This document shows, in pieces, positions 61,824 through 64,000 of a stretch of DNA of 64,000 nucleotides. The translations under genes were made by a program, and so were the position numbers. The number at the start of each line of letters is the position of its first letter. The stretch's first letter is position 1. The notes beneath the pieces were generated by a model. The model was not told the DNA's origin. It made no database searches and worked only from the letters and a program-made list of their open reading frames with translations. Source of the DNA: Blumeriella jaapii (lineage: Eukaryota; Ascomycota; Leotiomycetes; Helotiales; Drepanopezizaceae); NCBI GenBank assembly GCA_009599575.1, contig VWND01000095.1, positions 124,001 through 188,000 on the forward strand, read 5' to 3'.

Positions 61824-64000
61824 TCATGGATTCTCGTCACGAAACAGATATGACCCGCCAGGTCTCATGGCCTCTCTATACCGCTGCTCCACAATTTCTC
61901 TTTCCCTTTCCTTTGCCAATCGCCGGTCCTCGGCCTCTTGTTGCGTGGATGGAAAGTCAACGTCCCAGAAACCAGGCGGCGTCGCTCTCCTCTCATACGC
62001 ATGTCTGTGTTTGCCATGCTTGTTCGCCTGCTGCCTCGTCACCGCTTGGGTCAACAGTTCCCTCCTCTCGTCCTTGCTCAGTTGTGGAATTTGGGAAGCG
62101 TCGTCGCCCAAATACTCTTCTAAGAGCAAGTTATCGCGCTCTTCCTGCGACAGAGTCATGAACGCTTCTCGTCGCTCAATCTCCATTTGGGCTAATCCCC
62201 GGAACTTCGGACCGCAACAGGTGGGTTTGGTGCATCCTTGTAGACATTTTCGAGCCTCTCCTCGAGTCACCTCGTTGTATGCGTACTTTATCCCTTGGTT
62301 GTAATTTGGATTGATTTTAAAGTCGTGGAGGTTGAGCTTGGCAAGCGGTCTGGATCGCAGAGGTTCTTGGGCCGGATCCATTGCAGAATCGACTTCCGTC
62401 CGGGATTGGTTTTTTTTCGTGGTTCCTGGCCTACCGGTTGCAGTGGACACTCGAGGAGACGGTTTCCCAACTTCGGATGAAGGTCGGGCCTTCGACTTAG
62501 TTTCTATGATGAAAGCGTGTACATCTCGCCTTGGCGGTAGCCGAGTTATTTCAGGTGTTTGAGAGCGCATCATGTCGTCTTCGGGTGTTGGTTCCTTTGA
62601 CGTTCTGGAAGACGCTTTAAAAGCCAGCTTGATCGGCTCTGCTGATATTCGTGGAGAAGCAAGGGTTGAAGGCTCTGAAGACACTCCAGGTTGGAGAGAG
62701 CGTTGGGATGAAGGCCTTGACGTGAGAGCCGATTCCTGGCTCAATGGTGCTAAACAATCGCGGCTGATTGAACGCTCCTCGCTTGGATTTGGTGGGGCTT
62801 TGGTATACTTGGGGAATCCTGTGATTCGAGGTAGATCGGCTGCCATCTCACGAGCCAGAACAGAGCTCGCAGGAGCTGTTCGCTGTTGATCACGACTCGC
62901 TGTTGGACGAGCGGAATGCGGAGCACGGTTGGCCGATCGGGGAGGTCGTACCGGGCTCATCAGAATAGCCTTAGCGGGAGATGGTCTCGAAAGCAATTCC
63001 TCGAGGCATTGGCGATCCTCAGAAGGATTTCTTGTCGCTGCTTCAAAGAAAGACTCGCCATCTTCGGTCAGGCTTCTGATATCAGTCTTGACTCTTCGTC
63101 TTTTGGGTGCTTCGTCTCTTCCGTCGGATGTCCTAGGCAGAATCTGTTTGTTGATGCTTTGCGGTTGTAGGACTGACTGGGTATGCCGGGAATTTGGTGC
63201 GATCTGAGGAATACTGCGGGGTGTAGCAACATTAGACAAATTTCTCCGTCGCTGAGGTTGACTTGGACTCTGCGTAGAATCCTGAGTATTTGAACTGATT
63301 CCTGAGACTTGTCGAGATAGCGTCATGTCTTGGCGCGGCTTCCTCGGCGTGTCAACCTTTTCTCCAATATCGTCGAGGTCCATACTTCCGTCCAAGTCGC
63401 TAGCTGCAGGACCAATAGGACTGCTGCTCAAGATTTCGACTTTGATTTTACTTCGCGGCGTCTGTTCGATCGCGTCGTGTGGATGCTTGCGTTTCTTGAC
63501 TGATCTTGACGTTATGACCACTGGAAAGCTTGTGTCCTCTATTGGATTGGCAACAGTAGCCGAAGCTTCTTGAACAGGACTCTCTGGTTCAACTGGGTCC
63601 GATCCCCCTTGTGTCGAGCTGGCATCATGGCCTTCAAGAGGCTCGGATTCCCTCTCTGCGTTCTCGGCAACCTCACTAACTGGGGGAGGTTGGATATCTT
63701 CATCATCCGGAGCATGAGCGGGCAGACCCCGAGCACGTTCGATGGGGCGACCTTGGATTTGGTGCTGGGAGTGCTGGGGTGAACTGCTTGCTGGTACTTG
63801 CACCTCGCTGGTACGATGCGTGGGTGGTGGCCTGCTTGGAGTACTTTCGTCTCTCGTGGAGGCTGGCTTCTCACTTGGCTCAATGCCATGCTTCCTCAAG
63901 AGCGCCTTGAGCTTCCGAATTTCTTCCTCGCACCTGCGAGTCTTGTCTTTCTTTTTCTCCAAGGTCCTCTGCGTCGATTGCATCCAAGTTTCCCATTCCT
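61824..64000 (-). CDS. Sae2/CtIP/Ctp1 family DNA end-resection factor, 5' end beyond the window
   Basis: The frame runs from the stop at 61824 to the right edge without a break (over 719 aa). Before the Met at 63983 it still reads EWETW, so the N-terminus lies outside. The visible N-terminal part is a charged coiled coil ('LEKKKDKTRRCEEEIRKLKA'). A long Ser/Pro-rich disordered middle with SQ/TP sites follows. The C-terminal Sae2/Ctp1 domain is clear: 'LAKLNLHDFKINPNYNQGIK', 'CLQGCTKPTCCGPKFRGLA', 'KHGKHRHAYERRATPPGFWD' and 'VDFPSTQQE'. These factors activate Mre11-Rad50 endonuclease at double-strand breaks after phosphorylation. The RHR and PPGFW elements are the known DNA/MRN-activating core. 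Confidence 0.9.
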   Translation of the reverse strand, partial: EWETWMQSTQRTLEKKKDKTRRCEEEIRKLKALLRKHGIEPSEKPASTRDESTPSRPPPTHRTSEVQVPASSSPQHSQHQIQGRPIERARGLPAHAPDDEDIQPPPVSEVAENAERESEPLEGHDASSTQGGSDPVEPESPVQEASATVANPIEDTSFPVVITSRSVKKRKHPHDAIEQTPRSKIKVEILSSSPIGPAASDLDGSMDLDDIGEKVDTPRKPRQDMTLSRQVSGISSNTQDSTQSPSQPQRRRNLSNVATPRSIPQIAPNSRHTQSVLQPQSINKQILPRTSDGRDEAPKRRRVKTDIRSLTEDGESFFEAATRNPSEDRQCLEELLSRPSPAKAILMSPVRPPRSANRAPHSARPTASRDQQRTAPASSVLAREMAADLPRITGFPKYTKAPPNPSEERSISRDCLAPLSQESALTSRPSSQRSLQPGVSSEPSTLASPRISAEPIKLAFKASSRTSKEPTPEDDMMRSQTPEITRLPPRRDVHAFIIETKSKARPSSEVGKPSPRVSTATGRPGTTKKNQSRTEVDSAMDPAQEPLRSRPLAKLNLHDFKINPNYNQGIKYAYNEVTRGEARKCLQGCTKPTCCGPKFRGLAQMEIERREAFMTLSQEERDNLLLEEYLGDDASQIPQLSKDERRELLTQAVTRQQANKHGKHRHAYERRATPPGFWDVDFPSTQQEAEDRRLAKEREREIVEQRYREAMRPGGSYLFRDENP

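Overview
The window is nuclear DNA of a filamentous ascomycete (Pezizomycotina). Three things point there: many short GT-AG introns (mostly 47-140 bp, often with a CTAAC-type branch site), a left edge carrying AT-rich retrotransposon remains with the C-to-T signature of repeat-induced point mutation (RIP), and a gene set that is core to these fungi. The (TACC)n microsatellites and GTAC-rich intergenic clusters would fit a Dothideomycete, but that is impression only; the class cannot be fixed from the sequence alone.

Layout. 1-3060: RIP-degraded Ty3/Gypsy elements (RNase H to chromodomain, a probable LTR, then a second chromodomain fragment). 3438-7474: a DUF1365 protein and the replication licensing factor Cdt1, both on the minus strand; Cdt1 has a cluster of ACGCG/MluI-type boxes upstream. 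7940-15130: two F-box-like 'PREIRD' proteins, the tail-anchored protein targeting ATPase GET3, and 5-hydroxyisourate hydrolase with a cysteine-rich module in the same frame upstream. 15131-25260 is gene-poor: a hypothetical HEPN-like protein, a RanBP2-type zinc finger protein, and an isolated family 2 glycosyltransferase. 25260-36213: a large nuclear-looking hypothetical protein, a 68-nt poly-T tract, a KpsF/GutQ-type SIS isomerase-like protein and a WW-domain protein. 37056-43793: a mini cytochrome b5, alkaline ceramidase (8 exons, including a 13-nt microexon and a GC-AG intron), OMA1 protease and a kelch protein. 45161-48804: a nine-exon modular hydrophilin-like protein and an M50B-like membrane peptidase. 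49250-50334 is a decayed metallo-beta-lactamase-fold gene. 50887-51960 is a single-pass membrane protein. 55126 to the right edge: FACT subunit SPT16, flippase subunit CDC50, and the Sae2/CtIP/Ctp1 end-resection factor, which runs off the edge.

Together the genes are mostly housekeeping: replication licensing, chromatin (FACT), double-strand break resection, membrane protein insertion, mitochondrial quality control and lipid handling (ceramidase, cytochrome b5, CDC50). Accessory features are the retroelement edge, the lone polysaccharide synthase and the metallo-beta-lactamase pseudogene. Single-base frame disruptions occur in two conserved genes (SPT16 twice, OMA1 once). In an essential gene such as SPT16 these look more like residual sequencing indels than real decay. 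Exon boundaries were read by eye from splice signals, phase continuity and remembered family conservation; no alignment was run.
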